Shown piece by piece: positions 1 to 7,035 of a stretch of 12,913 nt of DNA; within the stretch, counting starts at the first letter, position 1; every line of letters starts with the position of its first letter. This DNA is from RGIG8748 sp045539515 (GTDB lineage: Bacteria; Bacillota; Clostridia; UMGS1810): NCBI GenBank assembly GCA_045539515.1, contig JAZQFN010000010.1, forward strand, positions 1 through 12,913. Reading direction: 5' to 3'. The notes under the pieces are model-generated. The model ran no database searches, was not told the DNA's origin, and saw only the letters and a program-made list of their open reading frames with translations. The position numbers and the translations under genes are program-made.

Positions 1-377
1 CGCATACCGTCAACATAATATTCATCATCAAGCGGTGCCCACAAAAGAACAGGCTTACCAAGTGCCTTTGAAATGTCGGCTGCTGCTTCTTCGTTACCAA
101 AGTTACAGTTTATAATAAATACCGCATCAACATCACTGTCTTTAAAACGTTTAATAATAGCTTCTGCAGAAGCATCGTCATAAATCAAATCTTTATGACC
201 AAGACCTTTTGAGTCAACAAAAGAAACGTGCTCATTTGCAAAATTTTCTTCAATATATTTTACAAATCTTTCGCCTCTCTGTTCTGCTGAATGCCATGTG
301 AGAAATGTTCCCTTTGGTCTGTCTGTAGTGTTACGACGCATAGGAACAAGTCCAATTTTAACACTATAATCCAACAT
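1..377 (-). CDS. L-fucose/L-arabinose isomerase-family protein, N-terminal part (runs off left edge)
   Basis: This is the first 125 codons of a minus-strand gene whose 3' end lies outside the window. The protein begins MLDYSVKIGLVPMRR and contains the segments INCNFGNEEAAA and PVLLWAPLDDEYYVDG, which I recognise as the N-terminal domain of the L-fucose isomerase-like family (COG2407-type ketol isomerases, about 450-600 aa, metal-dependent aldose/ketose interconversion in the cytoplasm). The metal ligands lie in the C-terminal half and cannot be checked here. The ATG at 375-377 is chosen because AGGAG (386-390) sits 8 nt upstream. The gene is divergent from an RpiR-type regulator and has its own promoter with paired palindromes, so sugar-responsive control is likely. 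The exact substrate (L-fucose, L-arabinose, D-arabinose or another) cannot be assigned from this part. Confidence 0.85.
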   Translation of the reverse strand, partial: MLDYSVKIGLVPMRRNTTDRPKGTFLTWHSAEQRGERFVKYIEENFANEHVSFVDSKGLGHKDLIYDDASAEAIIKRFKDSDVDAVFIINCNFGNEEAAADISKALGKPVLLWAPLDDEYYVDGM

Positions 378-393
378 CAAGCTCTCTCCTTAT

Positions 394-408
394 TGAAAAT
401 ATTTTTCA
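394..408. promoter_or_regulatory. Candidate operator 1 (TGAAAA-TAT-TTTTCA)
   Basis: This is a perfect inverted repeat with 6-bp arms and a 3-bp centre. It lies within the predicted leader of the isomerase mRNA, between the transcription start and the AGGAG ribosome binding site, where a bound repressor would block elongation. It closely resembles the palindrome at 447-459, whose centre is about 51 bp away (near five helical turns). AT-rich GAAA/TTTC palindromes are typical of RpiR-family sites, and the adjacent RpiR-type protein is the obvious binder (inference). Confidence 0.5.
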
Positions 409-431
409 TTTTTATTTTAATTTTTTTAAAA

Positions 432-460
432 ATTATATCATATAACGAAAATATTTTCAA
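432..460 (-). promoter_or_regulatory. Sigma-A-type promoter of the isomerase gene
   Basis: On the minus strand TTGAAA (455-460) is followed after exactly 17 bp by a consensus TATAAT (432-437). Transcription would start near 425, giving a leader of about 48 nt before the ATG at 377. The -35 box overlaps the palindrome at 447-459, and a second palindrome lies just downstream of the predicted start. Confidence 0.75.
447..459. promoter_or_regulatory. Candidate operator 2 (GAAAATATTTTC core)
   Basis: This is a perfect 12-bp palindrome at 447-458, extended by an A to match the TTTTCA end of operator 1. It overlaps the -35 box of the minus-strand isomerase promoter and ends 25 bp upstream of the -35 box of the plus-strand regulator promoter. 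It is therefore well placed to repress the isomerase and possibly to influence autoregulation. Confidence 0.5.
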
Positions 461-483
461 TACTTTTTTGAAAAAGTCTTAAC

Positions 484-512
484 TTGACAAAGAAAATTAA
501 CTAATGTATAGT
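484..512 (+). promoter_or_regulatory. Sigma-A-type promoter of the RpiR-family regulator
   Basis: A consensus TTGACA (484-489) is followed after 17 bp by TATAGT (507-512). The start of transcription would be near 519, leaving a leader of about 30 nt before the ATG at 549. This is one of the best promoter matches in the window. Confidence 0.8.
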
Positions 513-548
513 ATTATTGTAGGTTGATTATGATAATTGAGGTATTTT

Positions 549-1385
549 ATGGATAAAACTTCACTAAACATTAAACTTTTATATAACGAAATGGGTAAAG
601 CAGAAAAAAGAATAGCAGACTGGATTTTTGAAAATCCCAGAAAGATAATTTCTCTTTCCATAGTAGAACTTGCAGAACTTTGCAACTGCTCGGAAGCTAC
701 TATTGTGAGATTTTCCAAAAGACTTGGATTCGGAGGATATCAGGAACTTAAAATATCCATTGCCGCAGAGGGTGGCTCATCTCCTATCAACACAAAAATT
801 ACACCCGAGGATACACCATTTAATATATTTGAAAAAATTTGTAATGACATCTATCTTTCCTTTGAAAAAACAAAAAAGTCTCTTGATGAAAAATCATTAA
901 AAAGTGCCTGTAACAAAATTTCGTCTGCAGATAAGGTTGTTGTTTTCGGTCTTGGAAATTCTGCATCGGTTGCAAACGATGCAAGCCATAAATTTCTCCG
1001 AGCAGGTCTTAACTCTGTTGCATACAGCGACAATCACATGCAGGTTATTGCAGCATCTCACCTTAAAAAAAATGACGTGGCAATAGGCATCTCTCATTCA
1101 GGTTCATCGAAGGATATTGTAGATGCTCTTAAGCTTTCTAAAGAACACGGAGCAACAACAATTGCCATTACAAACAGCGGAAAATCACCTATACTTAAAT
1201 ATGCGGATATTGCACTTTTTACATCCGCAGATGAAACTGAGTATAGTATTCTTGGGTTAAATTCCAGAATAGCACAGCTTGCAATTATAGATGTTATCTA
1301 TCATTATATAGTTCTCAATTATTCCGATAAAGCTTTGGAATCGATTAAGGAAACAGAGCATTCATTGCTTAACAAAAAATATTGA
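549..1385 (+). CDS. RpiR-family transcriptional regulator (HTH + SIS domain)
   Basis: The 278-residue protein has an N-terminal HTH of the RpiR type (about residues 37-58, with SIVELAELCNCSEATIVRFS) and a C-terminal SIS phosphosugar-binding domain. The SIS domain is marked by VFGLGNSA (132-139), ISHSGSSKDIVDA (181-193) and TNSGKSPI (208-215). Length and order are normal for the family. RpiR proteins are cytoplasmic regulators of sugar catabolism that sense phosphorylated sugars through the SIS domain. The ATG at 549 is preferred over an in-frame TTG at 537 because that TTG forms part of the ribosome binding site TTGAGG, which leaves about 6 nt before the ATG. The gene is divergent from a fucose/arabinose isomerase-type gene with palindromes in between, so that gene is its most likely target and a phosphosugar its likely effector. 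No other gene follows before the terminator at 1752. Confidence 0.92.
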   Translation: MDKTSLNIKLLYNEMGKAEKRIADWIFENPRKIISLSIVELAELCNCSEATIVRFSKRLGFGGYQELKISIAAEGGSSPINTKITPEDTPFNIFEKICNDIYLSFEKTKKSLDEKSLKSACNKISSADKVVVFGLGNSASVANDASHKFLRAGLNSVAYSDNHMQVIAASHLKKNDVAIGISHSGSSKDIVDALKLSKEHGATTIAITNSGKSPILKYADIALFTSADETEYSILGLNSRIAQLAIIDVIYHYIVLNYSDKALESIKETEHSLLNKKY

Positions 1386-1400
1386 CTTGGAGAAATGAAT

Positions 1401-1640
1401 ATGGATTTCATGCATTCAGGTGCAAAACTTATATGTTATTCAGAGCTATAAGCTAACACTAAATGACAATGTTAAAGATTACATAGATTTTGACCGTGAT
1501 ATAAAGATAAGAGATTTTATACAAAAATTCAGCACTACTGAAGATTTTGAGGATGAAGGGTTAATTTTAAAAATATTACTCTGATTATTGAAAAGCTTTC
1601 CAAAAAGAAAAAAGATTTAAATAGTAGTTTGTTTTATTGA
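1401..1640 (+). pseudogene. Frameshifted remnant of an unrecognised gene
   Basis: This stretch reads like protein in successive frames rather than in one. A GGAG (1389-1392) with an 8-nt spacer precedes ATG 1401, which opens only 16 codons. From 1441 another frame gives about 47 residues, including LTLNDNVKDYIDFDRD and IQKFSTTEDFEDEG, up to TGA 1582-1584. Shifting at about 1557-1560 continues as VNFKNITLIIEKLSKKKKDL up to TGA 1638-1640. Acidic and lysine-rich, well-formed coding text broken by two shifts suggests a decayed gene. I do not recognise the family. Chance open frames in AT-rich DNA are the alternative. Confidence 0.35.
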
Positions 1641-1751
1641 AATATTGCCGAAATATATAAAATCAGGCATAAAAATAATCCAACACATTATCCGTGTTGG
1701 GTTCAGACTGTCGAAAAAGAACGCACCGCAAAGTGAATATAAAAAAATTAT

Positions 1752-1795
1752 GCTCATTAGTAAGAAATATCACATCATTACTAATGAGCTTTTTT
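1752..1795 (+). terminator. Rho-independent terminator after the RpiR unit
   Basis: GCTCATTAGTAA (1752-1763) pairs perfectly with TTACTAATGAGC (1778-1789), with a 14-nt loop, followed by six T residues. An A-run (1741-1747) on the other side means it could also stop leftward transcription. It sits 367 nt past the regulator stop and forms one edge of the possible repeat at 1752-2010. Confidence 0.8.
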
Positions 1796-2010
1796 CATTT
1801 CTGTAGCTTTTGTCATAAATGCCAAAAGCCGCTATTTTACACACTTTGCTTGCTTCGTCATCGCTCATTGCCGTACCTTTGTACTGCCTGCTTCGCGCTT
1901 CCTCGCCTGCGTCCATTTTCGTTCGTCTTATATCACACGTTATGGGTGCTGTAAAAACTGGTTTTGTATTTAAGATTAAAAATCCTTGCTTCACTATAGA
2001 ACCAAGCACA
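1752..2010 (-). repeat. Possible dispersed intergenic repeat with coding-like minus strand
   Basis: This segment is richer in GC than the flanks and lacks a credible gene start with a ribosome binding site. The minus strand is open from 2009 to 1770 and reads in part MDAGEEARSRQYKGTAMSDD and ASKVCKIAAFGIYDKSYRN. It ends in the terminator hairpin (1752-1789). I suspect a multi-copy intergenic element of Clostridia, but only one copy is visible here and copy number was not tested. Alternatives are the degraded 3' end of a gene or a small unrecognised protein of up to 79 residues. Confidence 0.3.
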
Positions 2011-2206
2011 ATTTTCTCAATAAAATACCGGGCTCACACTAAATAAGCATCAACACTTATGTATATAATTGTCCAGTATTATAGCACTCAGGGATAGCGA
2101 TGATATCATAATTATTCGAATATCTCCGCATGCATTTTGCATTTTCTTACATTTCTCTCGTTCAACACAATTTGTTTAAAAAAGTAATTCTGGCCAATAC
2201 TCCGTT
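2011..2206. other. Intergenic stretch with no recognised gene
   Basis: No open frame with a start and ribosome binding site is visible. There is a perfect palindrome ATGATATCAT (2100-2109) and, on the minus strand, an extended -10-like TGCTATAAT (2078-2086) without a good -35. On the minus strand this DNA follows the abrupt end of the AraC-type gene, so it may be foreign to that gene's original 3' end. Confidence 0.4.
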
Positions 2207-2959
2207 TCAACCCATTTTTCGTGTTCTGTAGAATGTAGACATAGAAGTAAAACCGCATTTAAAAGCAAGGTCTGTTATACTTGCAGTCCTGTTTTCTTTT
2301 GCTATCTCCTCATATTTATCGTATCTTACCATATTTATGTAGTTATTCAAAGACACGGCAATGTAGTTATTGAAAAGCCTTGAAAAATAGGTTTTGTTGT
2401 AGCCGAAATACTCCGAAATACTCTCAAGTGTAATTGGTTCCATATAATGAACATCTATATAATTTAAGATATCTTCAATAAGAGATATGTTTTTGTTTTT
2501 TTGCTTAAGACTTATTCTTTCATAATGATTGGCAAGGGAACCGAATATAACATTTGCGTATCCCTTTGCCACAATCTTAAGGTTTTTGCCGTTAACAAGC
2601 GACTCAAAATATCCAAGTAAAGTGCGGTTAAACTCTTTGTCATTTAAAACTGCAGAAAGGGTGCTCTCCCCAAAAAGCTCTGCCACATCGCTTGTAATAT
2701 TTTCAGGAACTGCAATTACATACTTTGTGTGAGCCGGCTCCGGCATGGATTGATGGCTGTAACAGCAATGGACAAAGACTATATCTCCGGCTTCGGCTCG
2801 AATCCTATCCCCTTCCACATTGTACATGGCAACTCCGTCTAAGATATATGCAAGCTCAAATGCCCTGTGAAAATGAACTCTTCCGGAAAATTCCTTTTGC
2901 TTTTCCGCATAGATAAGTCCGCTGGTATCTTTGAAAGATTCGTAAAATATCCTTTTCAT
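2207..2959 (-). CDS. AraC-family transcriptional regulator, probably 3'-truncated
   Basis: The 250-residue protein has an N-terminal cupin-like ligand-binding domain (HFHRAFELAYILDG at 29-42, followed by beta-strand-rich sequence to about 85). A C-terminal AraC double HTH follows (first helix-turn-helix about 176-196, second about 227-245 with LAFKCGFTSMSTFYR). AraC proteins of this layout are usually activators of carbohydrate genes. It is divergent from the glycoside hydrolase operon, its likely target. I chose the ATG at 2957-2959 because GGTGA (2965-2969) lies 5 nt upstream. A GTG at 2966-2968 would add three residues but has no good site. The protein stops six residues after FYR, lacking the usual terminal GxTPxxYR helix of the family, so it may be clipped, although the DNA-reading helices are present. 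Confidence 0.88.
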   Translation of the reverse strand: MKRIFYESFKDTSGLIYAEKQKEFSGRVHFHRAFELAYILDGVAMYNVEGDRIRAEAGDIVFVHCCYSHQSMPEPAHTKYVIAVPENITSDVAELFGESTLSAVLNDKEFNRTLLGYFESLVNGKNLKIVAKGYANVIFGSLANHYERISLKQKNKNISLIEDILNYIDVHYMEPITLESISEYFGYNKTYFSRLFNNYIAVSLNNYINMVRYDKYEEIAKENRTASITDLAFKCGFTSMSTFYRTRKMG

Positions 2960-2988
2960 AAATTTCACCGTAAATGCAAATATTTGAC

Positions 2989-3016
2989 ACTATAATGTGC
3001 ATATATGAGTTGAAAA
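2989..3016 (-). promoter_or_regulatory. Candidate promoter of the AraC-type regulator
   Basis: On the minus strand TTTTCA (3011-3016) and TATAGT (2989-2994) are separated by 16 bp. The -35 hexamer overlaps that of the opposing hydrolase promoter, so the two promoters would compete. The -10 overlaps one copy of the direct repeat TGACACTAT (2985-2993). Confidence 0.45.
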
Positions 3017-3038
3017 AGTAAATATATAGTGATATTCT
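3010..3038 (+). promoter_or_regulatory. Candidate promoter of the glycoside hydrolase operon
   Basis: TTGAAA (3010-3015) and TATTCT (3033-3038) are separated by 17 bp, with a leader of about 33 nt before ATG 3078. The weak -10 fits a promoter that needs an activator such as the divergent AraC-type protein. The ribosome binding site AAGGATG (3064-3070) is 7 nt from the start. Confidence 0.5.
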
Positions 3039-3077
3039 AACATTGTATGATAATCTTGTCAATAAGGATGTGACACT

Positions 3078-4952
3078 ATGGTAAATAATATAAGATTTAT
3101 GCTTGGTGCAAACTACTGGAGCTCCAAGTGGGGAACGGAAATGTGGCTTCATTATAACAGTGATGAAATCCGTGAGGACTTAAAGAATCTTTCGGAATTC
3201 GGAGTTAAAAATTTGCGTATTTTTCCAAACTGGCGTGACTTTCAGCCGGTGGACGAAGGCTTTGCATGGCAGGGCAGACACGGAGAATATGTAAATGCCA
3301 ACACGGGAGAACCTGTTACCGGTGACGGCGTGGATATGGATATGATAGCAAACTTCCGTGATTTCTGCTCCATTGCAGAAGAATACGGCATCGAGCTTGT
3401 GGTTTCCATAGTAACAGGCTGGATGAGCGGTAAGCTCTTTACCCCTCCTGTTCTTAAGGGCAAAAACCTTATTTCCAACCCGGAAGCCCTTATGTGGATG
3501 AGAAAGTTTATCAAAAGATTTGTAAGAGAAGTTAAAGACCAAAAGAACATAGTTATGTGGGGTCTTGGCAATGAATGTAACTGCCTTGGCTTTGCACAAA
3601 ACCGATTTGAAGCATATCAGTGGACCTCAACCGTTGCCGATGCCATCCGCACCGAGGACCGGAGCCGCCCCATAGCAAGCGATATGCACGCCCTTGCCTC
3701 CGACACGGGAGAAAACGAGGACAACCAATGGTTTCTGGAAGACCAGGGAGAGCTTACGGATGTGTTATGCACACACCCCTATCCTTCCCCCACGGTTGGC
3801 GGTGATATTGAACCCTACAACCGCTTCCGTACAACCTTAATACCCACGGCACAGACTCTCTACTATGCAGGTGTTTCGGGAAAGCCTGCATACATTCAGG
3901 AAAGCGGCACTCTTACACAAACCATAGGAAGCAGAGAGATGTCTTCCGACTTTATGAGAATTCAGATACTTTCCTCAATTGCTCACGGCTTTGCAGGCTA
4001 CCAGTGGTGGTGTGCATGGGAGCAAAAGCACCTTGACTTTCCGCCCTACACATGGAGTATGATAGAGCGTGAGCTTGGACTATTTGACAACGAAAAGAAT
4101 CCCAAGCCCGTGGCATATGTAATGAAGGAAATGTCCTCACTTGTTGACAAGCTTCCCAAAAGACTTCCCCAAAGAAAGCTTGACGGAATCTGCCTTTTGT
4201 CAAGAGGTCAGAACAGACAGAATATGGCAATAGCTTCCGTAACTTTGGGCAAGCAAGCAGGAGTTGAGCTTGATGCGGCATACTCAAATACAGATAACAT
4301 ACCTGATTCAAAGCTTTACTTTATGCCCTGCATTACAGGCTGGCAGGTAATTTACAAGAAAACCTGGACCACCCTTCTTGAAAAGATTGAAAAGGGTGCA
4401 ACCCTGTACATATCCTTTGACGGTGGACAGATAACGGATTTCCCCGAAATTGTCGGTGCAGAATCCATGGGATTTATGAGCAATTCAAGCCACAGACTGT
4501 CCATTGGCGGCGAAGAAATCCCCTACACCTGCAAGGAAATACTCTTAAACCCCAAAACAGCTGAAGTTATTTTTACAAACGAAGAAGGAAATCCCGTACT
4601 TTTAAAGAACAAATACGGTAAGGGAAGTATTTATTTCTTAAATCTACCTATGGAGCGAATTGTATACGAGGGAACTAACCTATATGAGACCCTGCCCTTC
4701 TATAAGATTTACAAAGAGGTTGCAAAGAATGTAATCCAAGACAAAATCATTACTGTAAACAACAAGGAAATCGGGGTTACAATTAACCCCATAAACGAAA
4801 ACGAAAGCTATGTAACTCTACTTAACTATTCCCATAAGACAATTGTACCGCAAATCAGTCTGAAATACGGTTGGGAAATTAAAGAAACAACTTACGGTGA
4901 TATAAAAGAAATACCGCCTTGCAACGGAGTGTTTATTAAAATCGGGAGGTAA
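3078..4952 (+). CDS. Clan GH-A glycoside hydrolase (GH5/GH42-like) with GATase-like domain
   Basis: This 624-residue protein has an N-terminal TIM barrel (about 1-350). WGLGNECN supplies the likely acid/base Glu166 after Asn165, and AYIQESG the likely nucleophile Glu275, which is the strand-4/strand-7 glutamate pair of clan GH-A. HPYP (233-236) and aromatic-rich GYQWWCAWEQ (307-316) would line the sugar site. Residues about 366-560 look like a Rossmann/GATase-like domain, followed by a short beta domain, a layout reminiscent of GH42 enzymes. No signal peptide is visible, so it should act in the cytoplasm on imported glycosides. It heads an operon with a DUF4832-like gene 5 nt downstream and is divergent from an AraC-type regulator. 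A beta-mannosidase, beta-glucosidase or beta-galactosidase activity is possible; the CAZy family and substrate are not assigned. Confidence 0.85.
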   Translation: MVNNIRFMLGANYWSSKWGTEMWLHYNSDEIREDLKNLSEFGVKNLRIFPNWRDFQPVDEGFAWQGRHGEYVNANTGEPVTGDGVDMDMIANFRDFCSIAEEYGIELVVSIVTGWMSGKLFTPPVLKGKNLISNPEALMWMRKFIKRFVREVKDQKNIVMWGLGNECNCLGFAQNRFEAYQWTSTVADAIRTEDRSRPIASDMHALASDTGENEDNQWFLEDQGELTDVLCTHPYPSPTVGGDIEPYNRFRTTLIPTAQTLYYAGVSGKPAYIQESGTLTQTIGSREMSSDFMRIQILSSIAHGFAGYQWWCAWEQKHLDFPPYTWSMIERELGLFDNEKNPKPVAYVMKEMSSLVDKLPKRLPQRKLDGICLLSRGQNRQNMAIASVTLGKQAGVELDAAYSNTDNIPDSKLYFMPCITGWQVIYKKTWTTLLEKIEKGATLYISFDGGQITDFPEIVGAESMGFMSNSSHRLSIGGEEIPYTCKEILLNPKTAEVIFTNEEGNPVLLKNKYGKGSIYFLNLPMERIVYEGTNLYETLPFYKIYKEVAKNVIQDKIITVNNKEIGVTINPINENESYVTLLNYSHKTIVPQISLKYGWEIKETTYGDIKEIPPCNGVFIKIGR

Positions 4953-4957
4953 TACCA

Positions 4958-6400
4958 ATGAAAATAACTAAAGATTTGCTTAAACTTCGTGATGATAAAA
5001 CCGTACTTCGAAACCCACACAAGGGTTGGTACTGGCATTACTATGACAACGGATTCGGAAGACCCACATACCGCGACAGATGGCAGGAGGGCGAATACTA
5101 CGAAAGCTTCCCCGGACTTCATCATCTGTACATCCGCATAGACTGGGCAGACATAAACATAGCCCCCGATGTGTACGACTGGTCGCCTATTGATGAGCTT
5201 ATGGATAAGTGGGGAGATAAGGGTTATAAATTCTCCTTCCGTATATGCTGTTCGGAAACAAAAGAAAATCAATGTTTTGCCACACCAAAATGGCTTTATG
5301 AAATGGGCTGTAAGGGTATGTTTATACCGCCCACCCCCGAGGAAGACCCCACCTGGCTTACACGCAAATACACCGAAGAACGGGAAGGTGACATGGAACG
5401 CATCGCCGGAGATAAGCCTCACAAATACTGGGAGCCGGACTACGGTGACCCGCTGTTTTTGGAATATCTTGAAAAGTTTATGGCAAACTACGCCCTAAAA
5501 TATGACAATGACCCACGTGTGGAATACATAGACCTTGGCACCTACGGGCAATGGGGCGAAGGACACAGTGCTTTCGGAGTAAGAAGAACACCACCCCTTG
5601 AAGTAATGAAAAAGCACGCATACCTCCACGTGAAATATTTTAAAAATACACCTGTAATGCTGAATGACGACTTTATAGGTCACGCATTGGACTTTGACGA
5701 ATCCTTCCGCAAGGAGCTCTACGATTATTGCTTAAGCCTTGGAATGGGTCTTCGTGATGATTCGATAATTGCAGGCATGCATGAGATAAGAGATTATCAC
5801 ACCATAGAGCACACCGACTATTTTGACGATGTGTATCCCCACGCTCCCGTAGACCTTGAACTGGGGCATTACTCCAGCTACACCAAAGAGGCGGCAAAAG
5901 GCGGTCTTGTGGCAATTGAAGCAGCTCGCAGAGGTCACGCCACATATATGGGATTTCACACATATCCCGAAGACTGGATAAAAGATAACTATTACGTTAC
6001 CGAATATCTTGCAAATCGTTTAGGCTACTGGTACACAATAAACTCCATAGCCCACAACGACAACACAAACCCCGGGGTAAAGCTTGCCATTGACCTGGCA
6101 ATAGAAAATATGGGCTTTGCCGGATGCTATTACAAATACAGTCTTTGCTACAAATTTAAAAACAAAATTTCCGGCAAAGAATACATTGTATCCGACCCGG
6201 ATTTTGACAACAGACTTATAAAGCATGGCGAAACCGTTACCTTCCGCAGTACATTAGGTCTTCCCGACGATATGGAAAAGGGAGATTACACAATATCAGT
6301 AAAAATGGCAGAAAAGGATACTCCCATTGCCCTCGCTCTTAAAGAAAAAACAAAAGAGCAAGACGGATATTATGGTTTAAGTGAAATAACTGTTCTTTAA
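4958..6400 (+). CDS. DUF4832-like TIM-barrel protein, putative glycoside hydrolase
   Basis: The 480-residue protein resembles DUF4832/DUF4874-type proteins. It opens with the signature LRNPHKGWYWHYYDN (17-31), has a barrel-like body with YIRIDWADINIAPDVYDW (58-75) and YGQWGEGHS (196-204), and ends in a beta-sandwich-like region from about 370. No signal peptide is visible. Glu201 in WGEGH and Glu301 in VDLELGHY sit where a clan GH-A acid/base and nucleophile could lie, but this is inference because no activity is established for the group as I know it. The ribosome binding site GGGAGGT (4944-4950) lies inside the end of the upstream hydrolase gene, and only 5 nt separate stop and start, so the two are co-transcribed and probably translationally coupled. 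They may act successively on the same glycan. Confidence 0.8.
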   Translation: MKITKDLLKLRDDKTVLRNPHKGWYWHYYDNGFGRPTYRDRWQEGEYYESFPGLHHLYIRIDWADINIAPDVYDWSPIDELMDKWGDKGYKFSFRICCSETKENQCFATPKWLYEMGCKGMFIPPTPEEDPTWLTRKYTEEREGDMERIAGDKPHKYWEPDYGDPLFLEYLEKFMANYALKYDNDPRVEYIDLGTYGQWGEGHSAFGVRRTPPLEVMKKHAYLHVKYFKNTPVMLNDDFIGHALDFDESFRKELYDYCLSLGMGLRDDSIIAGMHEIRDYHTIEHTDYFDDVYPHAPVDLELGHYSSYTKEAAKGGLVAIEAARRGHATYMGFHTYPEDWIKDNYYVTEYLANRLGYWYTINSIAHNDNTNPGVKLAIDLAIENMGFAGCYYKYSLCYKFKNKISGKEYIVSDPDFDNRLIKHGETVTFRSTLGLPDDMEKGDYTISVKMAEKDTPIALALKEKTKEQDGYYGLSEITVL

Positions 6401-6455
6401 TTTTGTATTATTACCGCAATTTCTGCATACAATAATTCCGAGGTGACTTTATTAT

Positions 6456-6923
6456 ATGTGGAAAAAAATAAAACCCTATGTAATATCCGTACTTATTTCT
6501 TTTGCGGTGGGAGGACTTGCAGCCCTGCTCACCAAAGATAATATGAGCATGTACGAAGAGATAGTAAAGCCCAAGCTTGCCCCGCCGGGATGGATTTTTC
6601 CTGTTGCATGGGGAATCCTCTATACTCTCATGGGCATAAGCGCTGCAAGAGTATATACCAAATCCCGCGGAAGAATAGTCGGCACAGGTCTTGAATACTA
6701 CGCCGTAAGCCTTGTATTTAATTTCTTCTGGACCATTCTGTTCTTTAATGTAAAGGCATTTCTTTTGTCATTCATATGGCTTATTGCTCTTTGGATTCTC
6801 ATACTTCTTACAATAATAAACTACAAAAAATACTGCAAGCTTGCGGCATATATCCAGATACCCTACCTTTTATGGGTAGCATTTGCAGGATATCTTAACT
6901 ATATGATATATACTTTGAACTGA
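6456..6923 (+). CDS. TspO/MBR family membrane protein
   Basis: The 155-residue protein has five hydrophobic segments and the hallmarks of TspO: KPKLAPPGWIFPVAW (38-52), NFFWTILFF (89-97) and PYLLWVAFAGYLN (136-148). Length is normal. TspO proteins are inner-membrane proteins that bind tetrapyrroles and related ligands; the physiological role in Firmicutes is uncertain. ATG 6456 is preceded by GAGGTGA (6440-6446). It lies 55 nt after the DUF4832-like gene with no terminator or clear promoter between, and a terminator follows at once, so it is probably the last gene of the hydrolase operon, which is an odd partner for sugar enzymes. Confidence 0.93.
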   Translation: MWKKIKPYVISVLISFAVGGLAALLTKDNMSMYEEIVKPKLAPPGWIFPVAWGILYTLMGISAARVYTKSRGRIVGTGLEYYAVSLVFNFFWTILFFNVKAFLLSFIWLIALWILILLTIINYKKYCKLAAYIQIPYLLWVAFAGYLNYMIYTLN

Positions 6924-6930
6924 CTTTAGG

Positions 6931-6961
6931 GACTTCGGAACTAAAATTCCGAAGTCTTTTT
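6931..6961 (+). terminator. Rho-independent terminator of the hydrolase-tspO operon
   Basis: GACTTCGGAA (6931-6940) pairs perfectly with TTCCGAAGTC (6947-6956) around a 6-nt loop and is followed by TTTTT (6957-6961). It lies 7 nt after the tspO stop. Confidence 0.92.
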
Positions 6962-6974
6962 GCTTATGTTTTTC

Positions 6975-7003
6975 TTGACCTTTTTGCATATATCTGTTAA
7001 AAT
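6975..7003 (+). promoter_or_regulatory. Extended -10 promoter of the NSS transporter
   Basis: TTGACC (6975-6980) and TAAAAT (6998-7003) are 17 bp apart, with TG at 6995-6996 forming an extended -10 (TGTTAAAAT). The leader is only about 26 nt, too short for a riboswitch. Confidence 0.78.
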
Positions 7004-7035
7004 ATTTTTATATATGATTATAAGGACGTGAATAT

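Noticed and set aside
3180..3599. Open minus-strand frame (139 codons) opposite the glycoside hydrolase
   Set aside because: It is antisense to conserved catalytic-domain coding sequence and has no motif or start signal; a coding shadow.
4892..5422. Long open minus-strand frame (176 codons) opposite the DUF4832-like gene
   Set aside because: It lies antisense to a well-supported gene, lacks a ribosome binding site and has no recognisable protein motifs.
6401..6455. Weak inverted repeat TTGTAT/ATACAA between the DUF4832-like gene and tspO as a terminator
   Set aside because: The stem has only 6 AT-rich pairs and no following T-run.
6962..7035. Possible riboswitch before the NSS transporter
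   Set aside because: The predicted leader is only about 26 nt, too short for a ligand-binding RNA.
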